A stretch of DNA of 64,000 bases from Rariloculus sp965263005 (GTDB lineage: Bacteria > Pseudomonadota > Gammaproteobacteria > Steroidobacterales > Rariloculaceae): the NCBI RefSeq assembly GCF_965263005.1, contig NZ_OZ253579.1:4154001-4218000 (forward strand), given 5' to 3'. Position numbers and translations under genes: made by a program. The notes under the pieces are model-generated. The model saw nothing but the letters and a program-made list of their open reading frames with translations, was not told the DNA's origin and did no database searches. Shown one piece after another: positions 1-9,733 of this stretch. How positions within the stretch are numbered: position 1 is the first letter of the stretch; each line of letters starts with the position of its first letter.

Positions 1-1275
<1,275 letters not shown>

Positions 1276-1444
1276 TCCGAGCGAAACGGTTTTGGAGCGC
1301 TTCGAGATCGCGGCCGCGGCTGGGCATCGGGCGAACCGGGCGGTGATCGAATGCGATCGCTGCATCTACCGAAGTTCGCCGCGCAAGTGTCGGGAAATAC
1401 CGGTCATTCAGATGTAGTTGACGACGACGTGTTTCGCGCATGAA

Positions 1445-1690
1445 ATGACCGAGAAAACCGGAAAGCTCTCGCAACTTGAGCAATCGCTCGAACAACTCGA
1501 GGCCGTGGTCGCGAACCTCGAGAGCGGCGAACTTTCGCTCGAGCAGGCGCTCAAGGAGTTCGAGCGCGGCGTCAAGCTGACACGGCAATGCCAGACGACG
1601 CTCAAGGAAGCCGAACAGAAGGTCGAGCTCCTGCTCAAGTCGGGTGCGGACGCGGAACCTGAACCTTTCGAGTCGGCGGGCGAGGACTGA
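1445..1690 (+). CDS. xseB: Exodeoxyribonuclease VII small subunit
   Basis: Small subunit of exonuclease VII, which with XseA degrades single-stranded DNA to oligonucleotides. The 81-residue product is a predicted helical coiled coil with the family core SLEQALKEFERGVKLTRQCQ followed by LKEAEQKVELLL, and its length matches typical XseB (about 80). The frame is open back to a TTG at 1418, but the ATG at 1445 gives the family-like start MTEKTGKLSQLEQSLEQLE and is preferred. No strong ribosome binding site is visible before either start. In many gammaproteobacteria xseB leads an ispA-dxs operon. Here the next gene, pgpA, is convergent, so xseB stands alone. Confidence 0.92.
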   Translation: MTEKTGKLSQLEQSLEQLEAVVANLESGELSLEQALKEFERGVKLTRQCQTTLKEAEQKVELLLKSGADAEPEPFESAGED

Positions 1691-1696
1691 CCCCGG

Positions 1697-2176
1697 CTAC
1701 ACGACCGCGTCGACGGCGACAAGGCAGACCGCCGCGAAGAGCGCCGCGAGCACGTCATCGAGCACGATGCCCAACCCCCCCGACACGGCACGGTCCACGA
1801 CACGGATCGGCCAGGGCTTGGCGATGTCGAATACCCGAAACAACACGAGGGCCGCCAGCAGCCACGGGACACTTGGCTCGATCAGCAGGGACAGCAGGAG
1901 CATCGCCGCGATCTCGTCGAGCACGATCGCCGGATGATCGTGTACGGCGAGACGGCGCGTGCTCTCCCCGCACACCCATACGGCCAACACGACCACGGCC
2001 AGCGCCACGGCGGCCCGCCAGGCGAATGGCAAGTCGAACATCAGCCAGGCTGGCGCGAGCGCGAGGACGCTGCCAGCCGTGCCGGGCGCGCGCGGCACCA
2101 GACCGGCTCCGAAACCCGTTGCGAGCAGGTGGACGGGCTCACGCAGCAGACTCGGGCTGAGGGGTGGAGGCGCCAC
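1697..2176 (-). CDS. pgpA: Phosphatidylglycerophosphatase A
   Basis: Membrane phosphatase that dephosphorylates phosphatidylglycerol phosphate to phosphatidylglycerol. The 159-residue product has the family opening FGAGLVPRAPGTAGSVLAL, the acidic motif DHPAIVLDEIAAM and DIAKPWPIRVVDR, with hydrophobic segments around residues 36-65 and 85-115. It starts with GTG one base after the thiL stop (TGA-C-GTG), so it is translationally coupled as the last gene of the riboflavin/nusB/thiL operon. Only seven bases separate it from convergent xseB, so any shared terminator would have to lie inside coding sequence. Confidence 0.95.
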   Translation of the reverse strand: MAPPPLSPSLLREPVHLLATGFGAGLVPRAPGTAGSVLALAPAWLMFDLPFAWRAAVALAVVVLAVWVCGESTRRLAVHDHPAIVLDEIAAMLLLSLLIEPSVPWLLAALVLFRVFDIAKPWPIRVVDRAVSGGLGIVLDDVLAALFAAVCLVAVDAVV

Positions 2177-2177
2177 G

Positions 2178-3155
2178 TCAGAAGTGTGTGTAGCCGCTTG
2201 CGGGGACGCTGAACGGTTCGCCGTCGCGGCGGCACACGACGCTGTCGCCGACGATCAGCTTGCCGATTCGCGTTACTCTCGTGCCGACCTGCATCATCGC
2301 GCTCCGGATCGCGTCGGACCGATCGGGAGACGCCGTGAAACAGAGCTCGTAATCGTCGCCGCCGCCGAGCGCGTGCGCCAGCGCCAGGTCGGGCGTGCAC
2401 GCGGCGCGCAACTCGGCGGAGAGCGGAATCAGATCCACGTCGACAACCGCTGCGCAGGCGCTCTGGACGCAAATATGCCCGAGGTCGGCGATGAGCCCGT
2501 CCGAGACATCGATCGCGGCGTTCGCGAGCGTCGCAATCGCGAGACCTTCGGCGATGCGGACGTCCGGACGGCCGAAACGGTCCTCAAGCCTGGCGCGCAC
2601 GGCGTCGTCGGGCACTCGCGGGCCGCGCAGAGAAGCGAGACCGGCCGTGGCGTCGCCGAGCGTCCCGGTCACGTAAACGTCATCGCCGATCCTTCCGGCG
2701 CCCCGTGTCAGCACGGCGCCGGGAGTGACGGTACCGATGATCTGCACTGTCGCCGCGAGCGGGCCGCGTGTGAGGTCGCCGCCGACGAGCTTGACGTCGT
2801 GCCGGTTCGCAAGCTCGAACAGTCCGTTCGAAAAACCCTCGAGCCAGGCCCGATCAGCGTCGGGTAACGTCAACGCCAGCATAGCCCAGCGAGGTGTCGC
2901 GCCCATCGCCGCCAAATCGCTCAGGTTGACGGCCAGGACACGGTAACCGACCGACGAGGCCGGGAAATCCGCAGGAAAGTGCGTGCCGGCGACAAGCGTA
3001 TCGATCGCAACTGCAACAGGCCCCTCGGCATCGATGACGGCGGCGTCGTCGCCGATGCCGATCAATACGCCGTCGGCATCGGATTGGCGCGCGAAGTATC
3101 GTTCGATGAGCTCGAATTCGCCCAATGCTTCGTCTTCATTCCGTGAGCCTGCCAT
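2178..3155 (-). CDS. thiL: Thiamine-monophosphate kinase
   Basis: ATP-dependent kinase that converts thiamine monophosphate to thiamine diphosphate, the active cofactor. The 325-residue product has the PurM/AIR-synthetase-like fold motifs: LIGIGDDAAVI near residue 31, VAIDTLVAGTHFP, the KLVGGDLTRGP region, IDVSDGLIADLGHI, and GGGDDYELCFTA. The frame is open further upstream, but the ATG at 3155 (MAGSRNEDEALGEFELIERY) has a GGAG element upstream and gives the family length. It overlaps the nusB 3' end by 20 bases, consistent with coupled translation. The order nusB-thiL-pgpA is common in gammaproteobacteria. Confidence 0.96.
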   Translation of the reverse strand: MAGSRNEDEALGEFELIERYFARQSDADGVLIGIGDDAAVIDAEGPVAVAIDTLVAGTHFPADFPASSVGYRVLAVNLSDLAAMGATPRWAMLALTLPDADRAWLEGFSNGLFELANRHDVKLVGGDLTRGPLAATVQIIGTVTPGAVLTRGAGRIGDDVYVTGTLGDATAGLASLRGPRVPDDAVRARLEDRFGRPDVRIAEGLAIATLANAAIDVSDGLIADLGHICVQSACAAVVDVDLIPLSAELRAACTPDLALAHALGGGDDYELCFTASPDRSDAIRSAMMQVGTRVTRIGKLIVGDSVVCRRDGEPFSVPASGYTHF

Positions 3156-3570
3156 CACGATCTCCGAGCTCCCTGGCCGCATTGTCGAGAAGCGCGTTGA
3201 CGAAGCGGTAACTGTCCGTGGCGCCATATCGCTTCGCGAGCTCGACCGCCTCGTTGATAATCACATTTTTCGGAACGTCCGGGCGATGCCTGAGCTCGGC
3301 CAGCGCGAGCAACAGAATAGCGCGGCCAACCGCGTCGAGCTGTGCCAGGGGCCGTGCGGCAAGCCCGGCGATGATCCCATCGAGCGTCTCGACATCCTCC
3401 AGCACGATCTCGAGCAGCGACCGAAAATAGGCCTGATCGATGGCGGAAAAACCGGCCTCGCGCTCGAACTGATCGACGAGTTCGGCGTGGTCGTGGTTTG
3501 TGAACTGCCATTGGTACAGCGCCCGAACGAGAAAGTCGCGCGCGCCGTGACGAGAATTGGTCCGCGCCAA
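3136..3570 (-). CDS. nusB: Transcription antitermination factor NusB
   Basis: RNA-binding factor that joins NusE/S10 on boxA sequences for rRNA antitermination. The 144-residue all-helical product has ARDFLVRALYQWQFTN at the N terminus, AIDQAYFRSLLEIVLEDVE, and the typical C-terminal VPKNVIINEAVELAKRYGA then FVNALLDNAARE. The start appears to be TTG at 3570, separated from the ribH stop by one codon and in the same frame (TAG-CGT-TTG). No ATG or GTG is available near the expected N terminus. Its position after ribH is the conserved gammaproteobacterial arrangement. Confidence 0.95.
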   Translation of the reverse strand: MARTNSRHGARDFLVRALYQWQFTNHDHAELVDQFEREAGFSAIDQAYFRSLLEIVLEDVETLDGIIAGLAARPLAQLDAVGRAILLLALAELRHRPDVPKNVIINEAVELAKRYGATDSYRFVNALLDNAARELGDRDGRLTE

Positions 3571-3573
3571 ACG

Positions 3574-4053
3574 CTAGCGCTCCAGCTCGCGCAACACCGA
3601 GGCCATCCGGATCGCGGCGATTGCCGCATCGGCGCCCTTGTTGCCGGCCTTGGATCCCGCCCGCTCGATCGCCTGCTCGATCGTGTTGACCGTGAGGATA
3701 CCGAAGCCGATCGCGATGCCATGTTCGAGACTCACGCTCGCGACGCCACTTGTCGCTTCGCCCGCAACATAGTCAAAGTGAGGCGTAGCGCCGCGGATGA
3801 CGCAGCCGACCGCGACGAGAGCGTCATAGCTGCCGCTTGCGGCCATCTTCCTGATCGCGAGCGGTGTCTCGTACGCGCCCGGAACGCGCACGACCGTGAT
3901 ATCGGCTGCATCGGCGCCATGTTCGAGCAGCGTATCGACGGCCGCGCCGAGCAGCCTGTCGACAATGAAGTCGTTGAAGCGCGAGGCGACGATCCCAAAA
4001 CGCAGTCCTCGCGCGTTGAGCCCGCCTTCGATCGTCTTGATATGCTCAGCCAT
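3574..4053 (-). CDS. ribH: 6,7-dimethyl-8-ribityllumazine synthase
   Basis: Condenses 5-amino-6-ribitylaminouracil with 3,4-dihydroxy-2-butanone 4-phosphate to lumazine, the penultimate riboflavin step; the family forms pentamers or 60-mer capsids. The 159-residue product shows GIVASRFNDFIVDRLLGAA, VVRVPGAYETPLAIRKMA, the substrate loop VGCVIRGATPHFDYVAGEA with the catalytic histidine, and GFGILTVNTIEQAIERAG. The ATG at 4053 (MAEHIKTIEGG) is preferred over a more upstream one and overlaps the ribBA stop by eight bases. Confidence 0.97.
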   Translation of the reverse strand: MAEHIKTIEGGLNARGLRFGIVASRFNDFIVDRLLGAAVDTLLEHGADAADITVVRVPGAYETPLAIRKMAASGSYDALVAVGCVIRGATPHFDYVAGEATSGVASVSLEHGIAIGFGILTVNTIEQAIERAGSKAGNKGADAAIAAIRMASVLRELER

Positions 4054-5212
4054 GCTCGTCGCCGCTGCTGTCGTCGGGCGCCACGTACTCGACGACCTCC
4101 AGACCAAAGCCCGACAGCGCGTGAATGTGTTTCGGCGCGCTGATCACACGCATCTTGGTGATCCCGAGCGCGCGCAGCACCTGTGCGCCCGTGCCGAATG
4201 TACGCAAATCCATACCGCGCTCCCGGCGCGTGGCGAGCGCATCCTCGGCTTCGCTTAGCGTGCGCACGGCCGCCATGAGCTCCCGCGCCGACTCGATGTG
4301 CCGCAGTATCACGATCACGCCGCTGCCTTCCCGGGCGATCTGCTTCATTGCGCTGGACAGGGGCCAACCGAGACGCCGGTTGCTGATATTGACCACGTCG
4401 CTCAACGTGTCCTGGCGGTGCACGCGGACGAGCACGGGGCGATCTCCGTCGATCGTGCCGCGCACGAGGGCCAGGTGCACATTGCGGTTGATGTGGTCAT
4501 CGAAACACACGAGCTGAAACGGTCCGAACGGAGTTTCGATGCCGAGCTCGGCGATCGCTTCGACCGTTTCCTCGTGCGCGAGCCGGTATTCGATCAGATC
4601 CGCGATCGAGCCGATCTTGAGCTCGTGGCGCCGGGCGAAGGCGATGAGGTCGTCGCGGCGCGCCATCGTCCCGTCGTCATTGAGGATCTCGACGATTACC
4701 GACGCGGGCTCGACGCCTGCCAGACGCGCGAGATCGCAGCCGGCCTCCGTATGCCCGGCGCGCGTCAGCACGCCGCCGGGCTGCGCCATGAGCGGAAAGA
4801 TGTGGCCCGGCTGGCGCAGATCGTCCGGTTGCGCGTGGGGAGCGACCGCGACCCGAACCGTGCGAGCGCGGTCGTGCGCCGATATGCCCGTCGTCACGCC
4901 TTCGGACGCTTCGATCGACACGGTGAAGTTCGTGGACTTGCGCCGGTCCGTGCTGCTGACCATTAGCGGCAGCCTCAACTGCTCGCAACGCTCCCGGGTC
5001 AACGTCAAGCAGATCAGGCCGCGGCCGTAGCGCGCCATGAAGTTGACGTCATCGCTGCGAACCTTGCTCGCGGCCATGATCAGATCGCCTTCGTTCTCGC
5101 GATCCTCATCGTCGACGATCACGGCCATCTCGCCGCCGCGGATCGCCGCGATGATGTCCTCGATCGGATCGAGCCCGGACCACGCCTTCTCAGTTCCCGC
5201 CTGCGTAACCAT
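4046..5212 (-). CDS. ribBA: 3,4-dihydroxy-2-butanone-4-phosphate synthase with degenerate GTP cyclohydrolase II domain (RibBX-type)
   Basis: The N-terminal half (about residues 14-212) is a complete DHBP synthase: it has the acidic loop VIVDDEDRENEGDL, the middle region PLMVSSTDRRKSTNFTVSI, and HTEAGCDLARLAG. DHBP synthase makes the four-carbon unit for lumazine from ribulose 5-phosphate. The C-terminal half (about 218-380) aligns with GTP cyclohydrolase II, but the segment after RVH (residues 266-285) reads RQDTLSDVVNISNRRLGWPL where active enzymes carry SECxTGD and the zinc-ligand cysteines. The cyclohydrolase activity is therefore probably lost, as known for RibBX-like proteins, and a separate ribA is expected elsewhere. 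It overlaps the ribE end by 23 bases and ribH by eight. Confidence 0.94.
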   Translation of the reverse strand: MVTQAGTEKAWSGLDPIEDIIAAIRGGEMAVIVDDEDRENEGDLIMAASKVRSDDVNFMARYGRGLICLTLTRERCEQLRLPLMVSSTDRRKSTNFTVSIEASEGVTTGISAHDRARTVRVAVAPHAQPDDLRQPGHIFPLMAQPGGVLTRAGHTEAGCDLARLAGVEPASVIVEILNDDGTMARRDDLIAFARRHELKIGSIADLIEYRLAHEETVEAIAELGIETPFGPFQLVCFDDHINRNVHLALVRGTIDGDRPVLVRVHRQDTLSDVVNISNRRLGWPLSSAMKQIAREGSGVIVILRHIESARELMAAVRTLSEAEDALATRRERGMDLRTFGTGAQVLRALGITKMRVISAPKHIHALSGFGLEVVEYVAPDDSSGDEHG

Positions 5213-5837
5213 GGCTCCTCAACAGCTCAAGGCTCACTTCGCCTTTTTCCCCGCGCCCGAGACGTTCCAGATAGCGCGCGATCATGTCGATCTCAATGTT
5301 AACAGCCGTTCCGGGCTCGTACCCGGAAATGACCGTCGATTCGCTCGTATACGGCACGATGTTGACCTCGAAGCGGCGGCCGCTAACCGCATTTACGGTA
5401 AGACTCACGCCGTCCACCGCGATCGAGCCCTTGCGCGCCACGTAGCGGCTCAGCTCCGCGGGCAACTCGATGGCGATGAAGGTCGAGCGCGCGGCGGGAC
5501 GGATCTCGACGACGCGGCCGACGCCGTCGACGTGACCGCTCACGAGGTGCCCGTCCACGGGGTCGCCGACCCTGAGCGACGGCTCGAGATTGAGCCTGCT
5601 GCCCACCGTTAATGTGGCGAACGTCGTCGCCGACAGCGTCTGCGTCGATACATCGGCCTCGAAGTGATCGGGACGAGACGCCGTCGCGGTCAGGCAGGCT
5701 CCATTGATGGCGATGCTCGAGCCCGGCTCGAGCACACCGAGTTCGGCGGCTTCGTAGCCGATCGACAGCCGCGCGTCGCCGCCCGCGTCGGTCCGCTCGA
5801 GAAGCCGACCGACACTCCTGACAATCCCGGAAAACAC
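5190..5837 (-). CDS. ribE: Riboflavin synthase alpha subunit
   Basis: Dismutates two lumazine molecules to riboflavin; the active form is a trimer. The 215-residue product has the two internally repeated lumazine-binding barrels of the family: the N-terminal barrel from MFSGIVRSVGRL with INGACLTATA, and the second with GHLVSGHVDGVGRVVEI and IAVDGVSLTVNAV. Length matches the family. The start is GTG at 5837, 13 bases after the ribD stop. It belongs to the ribD-ribE-ribBA-ribH block. No FMN riboswitch was recognised ahead of the rib genes, which are preceded directly by nrdR. Confidence 0.96.
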   Translation of the reverse strand: MFSGIVRSVGRLLERTDAGGDARLSIGYEAAELGVLEPGSSIAINGACLTATASRPDHFEADVSTQTLSATTFATLTVGSRLNLEPSLRVGDPVDGHLVSGHVDGVGRVVEIRPAARSTFIAIELPAELSRYVARKGSIAVDGVSLTVNAVSGRRFEVNIVPYTSESTVISGYEPGTAVNIEIDMIARYLERLGRGEKGEVSLELLRSHGYAGGN

Positions 5838-5850
5838 GCTGTCGTGGCTC

Positions 5851-6975
5851 CTATTCGCCCGCCGCCTGGGGCGCTAGCACCGTACTGGGACGGGCCAGAA
5901 TGCGCAAGTCGCGACCGACCATCCGCAAGTCCTCGATCACGAGCTCGTGGCGGTCGCCCAGCCGGGCCAGCGGAGCCAGCGCAAACATGCCGCGCGCGCC
6001 GTCACCGAGAATCTGAGGCGCGTAGTACAGCACGAGCTCGTCGATGAGGCCGTGTGCGAGCAGCGCGCCGTTGAGTGTCGGACCGGCTTCGACCCAGACG
6101 TCGTTGACCTCGAGCTCCGCCAGTCGCGCGAGCACCTGTCCCAGGTCGCAGCGCGGGCTGCCCTCGACTTGCTCGATTCGCACGCCGGCCGCCTCGAGCT
6201 TCGTGCGCCGGGGGGTGGCGGCCGCGGTCGCGAAGACGACAACCTCGCCGGGCAGCGACGTTGTGCGCGCGGCCGGTGGTGTCCGCAGCGCCGAGTCGAC
6301 GATCACGCGCAGCGGCTGAACCAGCCCGGCGCCTTCATCGTCCGGTCGCGCGGTCAGCGACGGGTCGTCGGCGAGCACGGTTCCGACGCCGGTCAACACG
6401 GCGCTCGACCGCGCCCGCCAGCGGTGCACGTCGCCTCTGGCGCCAGGCCCCGTGATCCACTTGCTCTCGCCGCTTGCGAGCGCCGTGCGCCCGTCGAGGC
6501 TCGTGGCGATCTTGCTCCTGACCCAGGGCCGCCCGCGCGTCATCCGCGCCAGATAGCCTTCGTTGAGCTTGCGCGCGGACTGTTCCATCAGGCCTTGCTC
6601 GACCGACACACCCGCCTCGCCGAGCATACGCAGCCCGGCACCACTCACGAGTGGGTTCGGGTCCGACATCGCACAAACCACATGCACGACTCCAGCCTCG
6701 ATCAGCGCGGCCGTGCACGGTCCCGTGCGCCCCTGATGACCGCACGGTTCAAGCGTCACGAACGCCGTCGCGCCCCGGGCTCCGCCGCCGGCCGCGGCCA
6801 GCGCGACCCGCTCGGCGTGCGGACCGCCGACCGGGGCCGTCCAGCCTTCGCCGACAATCTCGCCGTCCCTGACGAGCACGCACCCCACGGTCGGGTTCGG
6901 GTCGGTCGTGTTGAGCCCGTTGCGGGCCAGCCTGAGCGCCCGCGCCATGTACTCCTGGTCGGTCAGCCGGGTCAC
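5851..6975 (-). CDS. ribD: Bifunctional riboflavin deaminase/reductase RibD
   Basis: Performs the pyrimidine deamination and the ribosyl side-chain reduction of riboflavin synthesis. The 374-residue product has an N-terminal zinc deaminase domain (about 1-145) with the HAE motif in GGPHAERVALAAAGGG and the second zinc motif PCGHQGRTGPC. The C-terminal reductase domain (about 146-365) contains PWVRSKIATSLDGRTALASG, SKWITGPGAR, VLTGVGTVLADDPSLTARP, and WVEAGPTLNGALL. It starts at GTG 6975 and overlaps the nrdR stop by four bases (GTGA). It is the first riboflavin gene of the operon. Confidence 0.97.
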   Translation of the reverse strand: MTRLTDQEYMARALRLARNGLNTTDPNPTVGCVLVRDGEIVGEGWTAPVGGPHAERVALAAAGGGARGATAFVTLEPCGHQGRTGPCTAALIEAGVVHVVCAMSDPNPLVSGAGLRMLGEAGVSVEQGLMEQSARKLNEGYLARMTRGRPWVRSKIATSLDGRTALASGESKWITGPGARGDVHRWRARSSAVLTGVGTVLADDPSLTARPDDEGAGLVQPLRVIVDSALRTPPAARTTSLPGEVVVFATAAATPRRTKLEAAGVRIEQVEGSPRCDLGQVLARLAELEVNDVWVEAGPTLNGALLAHGLIDELVLYYAPQILGDGARGMFALAPLARLGDRHELVIEDLRMVGRDLRILARPSTVLAPQAAGE

Positions 6976-7499
6976 GGTTTCGGATCTTTCTCGCCGCCGC
7001 CGTCCTCGGGGAGCAACGACAGCTGGCCGAGCTCACCGGGTGCGCCGGACAGCGCTCTCAATTGCCGAATCTCCTCTTCGAACTCGGTGATATCATGAAA
7101 GCTCCGGTAAACCGATGCGAATCTGACGTAAGCGACCTCGTCGAGCCGCCGTAGCTGCTCCATGACCAGGCGGCCGATGTGCCGGCTGTCGACCTCGCGC
7201 TCGCCCGTTACCCGTATCTGGTGCGCGATCTGATCGATCGCACGCTCGAGGTCCTCGCTGCCGACGGGCCGTTTCCTGAGCGCTGCGACGATGCCGCTGC
7301 GCAGCTTCGCGAGGTCGAAGGGCTCGCGGCGATCGTCACGCTTTCTGACTTGAGGCATGACGAGCTCGGGCAACTCGAACGTCGTGAAGCGCTCGGAGCA
7401 CACCAGGCATTCGCGACGGCGGCGCACTTGCCGCCCCTCGGCGGCGAGCCTCGAGTCGATCACCTTCGTGTCGCCATGGCTGCAGAACGGACAATACAC
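6972..7499 (-). CDS. nrdR: Transcriptional repressor NrdR
   Basis: Nucleotide-sensing repressor of ribonucleotide reductase genes. The 175-residue protein has the N-terminal zinc ribbon MYCPFCSHGDTKVIDSR with the second CxxC in RRRECLVCSERFTTFE, followed by an ATP-cone domain (KRDDRREPFDLAKLRSGI through FASVYRSFHDITEFEEEI). The C-terminal tail after residue 145 is longer and low in complexity. It starts with GTG at 7499, six bases after the glyA stop. The glyA-nrdR-ribD order is widely conserved in gammaproteobacteria. No nrd genes are in the window, so its targets are elsewhere. Confidence 0.97.
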   Translation of the reverse strand: MYCPFCSHGDTKVIDSRLAAEGRQVRRRRECLVCSERFTTFELPELVMPQVRKRDDRREPFDLAKLRSGIVAALRKRPVGSEDLERAIDQIAHQIRVTGEREVDSRHIGRLVMEQLRRLDEVAYVRFASVYRSFHDITEFEEEIRQLRALSGAPGELGQLSLLPEDGGGEKDPKP

Positions 7500-7505
7500 G
7501 GTCGA

Positions 7506-8771
7506 CTACCCGCTTCTCCCTCGGCCGTAGACAGGAAACGCCGCACACATCGCTCGTACCGACTCCCGAATTCCGGCGATTGTGGCTTGGGACTCGATAT
7601 CGTCGAGCACATCGGCGACCCAGTCGCTCAAGCGGTCGATCTCGTCCGCGCCGACGCCTCTCGTCGTGACGGCCGGCGTGCCGATTCTGAGCCCACGCAC
7701 GACCTCCCCGCCCGGTGCCGGCCCCGGCAAATGTACCCAGTTTACGGCGATGTGCGCTGTTTCGAGCACCTGCTCGGCGCGCTGCGCATCGATTCCGCGC
7801 GCCGACAGGTCAATGAGAAGCATGTGATTGTCCGTGCCGCCGGAGACGATTGTGAACCCCCGTTCCGTCAAGCGGTGCCCGGCTTGCCGCGCATTGGCGA
7901 GGACGCGCCGCTGGTAATCCCTGAACTCCGGCTGCAAGGCCTCCTCCAGTGCCACCGCCTTCGCCGCGATCACGTGCATGAGAGGCCCGCCCTGCGTGCA
8001 CGGATAAACCGACTCGTCTAGTCGCCGCGCAAGCTCCGAATTATCCCGCGCGAGGATCATGCCGCCGCGCGGGCCGCGCAGCGTCTTGTGAGTCGTCGTC
8101 GTCGTGACGTCCGCGATCGGCACCGGGTTCGGATAGAGGCCTGCCGCAACGAGGCCCGCGACATGCGCCATATCGGCCAGCAGAAACGCGCCGACGGCGT
8201 CAGCAATGTCCCTGAGGCACTGCCAGTCCACGATTCTCGAATACGCGGAGAATCCCGCAACGATGACGCTGGGGCGATGGCGCTCGGCCAGCCTGGCGAC
8301 CTGCTCGTAGTCGATCTCGCCGTTTGCCCCCAGACCGTAACCGATCGCATTGAACAACCTGCCCGCGAAACTGCTCGAGTCGCCATGCGTGATGTGGCCG
8401 CCGTGACTTGCGCTCAGGCCCAGCAACGTATCGCCTGGCGACATCAGCGCGAAGTAGGCGGCCGCGTTCGCCTGGGACCCCGAATACGGCTGCACGTTCG
8501 CATACGCTGCGCCGAACAGCCGTTTCGCGCGCTCAACTGCAAGCTGCTCGGCCTCGTCGACGAAACGGCAGCCGCTGTAATGGCGGTCGCCCGGATAACC
8601 GTCGGCGTACTTGTTGGTCAGGGTGGAGCCCTGGGCCTCGAGCACCCGTGGACTGACGTAGTTTTCCGACGCGATGAGCTCCATGAAGTTCTCCTGGCGC
8701 AGCCGCTCGCCTTCAAGCGCCGCTGCCAGCGCCGGGTCGAACCCGGCTATTCGATCGTCGGCTGAGAACAC
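7506..8771 (-). CDS. glyA: Serine hydroxymethyltransferase
   Basis: PLP enzyme that interconverts serine and glycine while charging tetrahydrofolate with a one-carbon unit. The 421-residue product shows ENFMELIASENYVSPRVLEA, TNKYADGYPGDRHYSGC, NVQPYSGSQANAAAYFALM, and the PLP-lysine motif DVTTTTTHKTLRGPRGG. The frame stays open far upstream, across the preceding gene in another frame, but the GTG at 8771 gives a family-length protein whose first residues match GlyA (FSADDRIAGFDPALAAALEGE). Only 20 bases separate it from the upstream hydrolase gene, suggesting cotranscription. Confidence 0.96.
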   Translation of the reverse strand: MFSADDRIAGFDPALAAALEGERLRQENFMELIASENYVSPRVLEAQGSTLTNKYADGYPGDRHYSGCRFVDEAEQLAVERAKRLFGAAYANVQPYSGSQANAAAYFALMSPGDTLLGLSASHGGHITHGDSSSFAGRLFNAIGYGLGANGEIDYEQVARLAERHRPSVIVAGFSAYSRIVDWQCLRDIADAVGAFLLADMAHVAGLVAAGLYPNPVPIADVTTTTTHKTLRGPRGGMILARDNSELARRLDESVYPCTQGGPLMHVIAAKAVALEEALQPEFRDYQRRVLANARQAGHRLTERGFTIVSGGTDNHMLLIDLSARGIDAQRAEQVLETAHIAVNWVHLPGPAPGGEVVRGLRIGTPAVTTRGVGADEIDRLSDWVADVLDDIESQATIAGIRESVRAMCAAFPVYGRGRSG

Positions 8772-8791
8772 GTTCGGTAACCGGTCCAGGA

Positions 8792-9733
8792 CTACGCGAG
8801 CGCCTCGACGACTCGCGTCCAGGCACGAGCGAGGTTGGCCCGGTTGTAGCCGCCGCCGCCCATCGCCAGGATACGTCCGTCGCAATAGCGATCGGCGAGT
8901 GCTCTCAGCCTGCGCGCCGCGTGTGCGTGGGATTCCTCCGTAAGAGCCAGGTGGGTAATCGGATCGCCGCCGAGCGAATCCGCGCCGCACTGCAACAAGA
9001 TCAACTGCGGCCGCTGGTCCTCGACGAAACGCTCGATCTCTTCCCAGGCTGCGAGGAAATGGTCGTGTCCGGAGCCCGGCAGCATCGGCAGATTGAGCTT
9101 CGTTCCGACCGCCGCGCCGCGCCCCGTCTCGTCGCGCGCGCCGGTACCGGGATAAAGAAAGCGACCGTCCTCGTGCAGATCGGCGACGATCACATCGGGA
9201 TCGTCCTCGAAGCCGTAGAAGACACCGTCGCCGTGATGCGCGTCGATATCGACATAGGCAACGCGCTCGACACCGTAGCGCTGCCGCGCGGCCTCGATTG
9301 CCACGCTGCAGTCGTTGAACACGCAAAAGCCCGCGGCTGAATCGCGCGCCGCATGATGCAAGCCGCCGATCGGGATGAACGCGCGCGGGATCTGACCCGT
9401 CATGATCGCTTCCAGCGCGTTGAGTGTGCCGCCGACGACGAATGACGCGGCCTCGAACACACCCGGGAAAGCCGGCGTGTCGCCCTGGTCGAGCCAGCCG
9501 CGGCCGGCCCGCGACAACTCAGCCACGCGATCGACATAGCGCGGAGTATGAAAGTACTCGAGCTCCTCGCGGCTGGCCTGGCGCGCCGACATGCGGTCAA
9601 GTCGGCCCCAGCATTCGGAACCCTCGAGCTCGTCAATGAACACATCATGGCGGTCCGTGCCGAACGGGTGCCCCCCGGGAAAACCGTAGGCGGCGATCTC
9701 CGGCCCGCAGACCAAAACGGCTGTCGCTGACAT
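8792..9733 (-). CDS. Histone deacetylase family (AcuC/acetylpolyamine amidohydrolase-like) zinc hydrolase
   Basis: A 313-residue member of the class II arginase/deacetylase fold. Visible active-site motifs are GGLHHAARDSAAGFCVFND (tandem histidines), VDIDAHHGDGVFYGFED (zinc Asp and His), QCGADSLGGDP (second zinc Asp), and GGGGYNRANLAR with the catalytic tyrosine. Family members remove acyl groups from polyamines, small acetylated substrates or protein lysines; the substrate cannot be read from the sequence. ATG 9733 (MSATAVLVCGPEIAAYGFPG) is chosen because the N terminus aligns with AcuC-like proteins; upstream in-frame ATGs add unconserved residues. It is the likely first gene of the minus-strand glyA-nrdR-rib operon and diverges from ettA across 97 bases. 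Confidence 0.9.
   Translation of the reverse strand: MSATAVLVCGPEIAAYGFPGGHPFGTDRHDVFIDELEGSECWGRLDRMSARQASREELEYFHTPRYVDRVAELSRAGRGWLDQGDTPAFPGVFEAASFVVGGTLNALEAIMTGQIPRAFIPIGGLHHAARDSAAGFCVFNDCSVAIEAARQRYGVERVAYVDIDAHHGDGVFYGFEDDPDVIVADLHEDGRFLYPGTGARDETGRGAAVGTKLNLPMLPGSGHDHFLAAWEEIERFVEDQRPQLILLQCGADSLGGDPITHLALTEESHAHAARRLRALADRYCDGRILAMGGGGYNRANLARAWTRVVEALA

Noticed and set aside
2983..4143. Plus-strand reading of 386 residues across ribH and nusB
   Set aside because: It has no family similarity, and the minus strand holds well-conserved ribBA, ribH, nusB and thiL.
7506..9326. A 606-residue serine hydroxymethyltransferase with a long N-terminal extension
   Set aside because: The extra residues are an out-of-frame reading of the upstream HDAC-fold gene. 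GTG 8771 gives the normal length.
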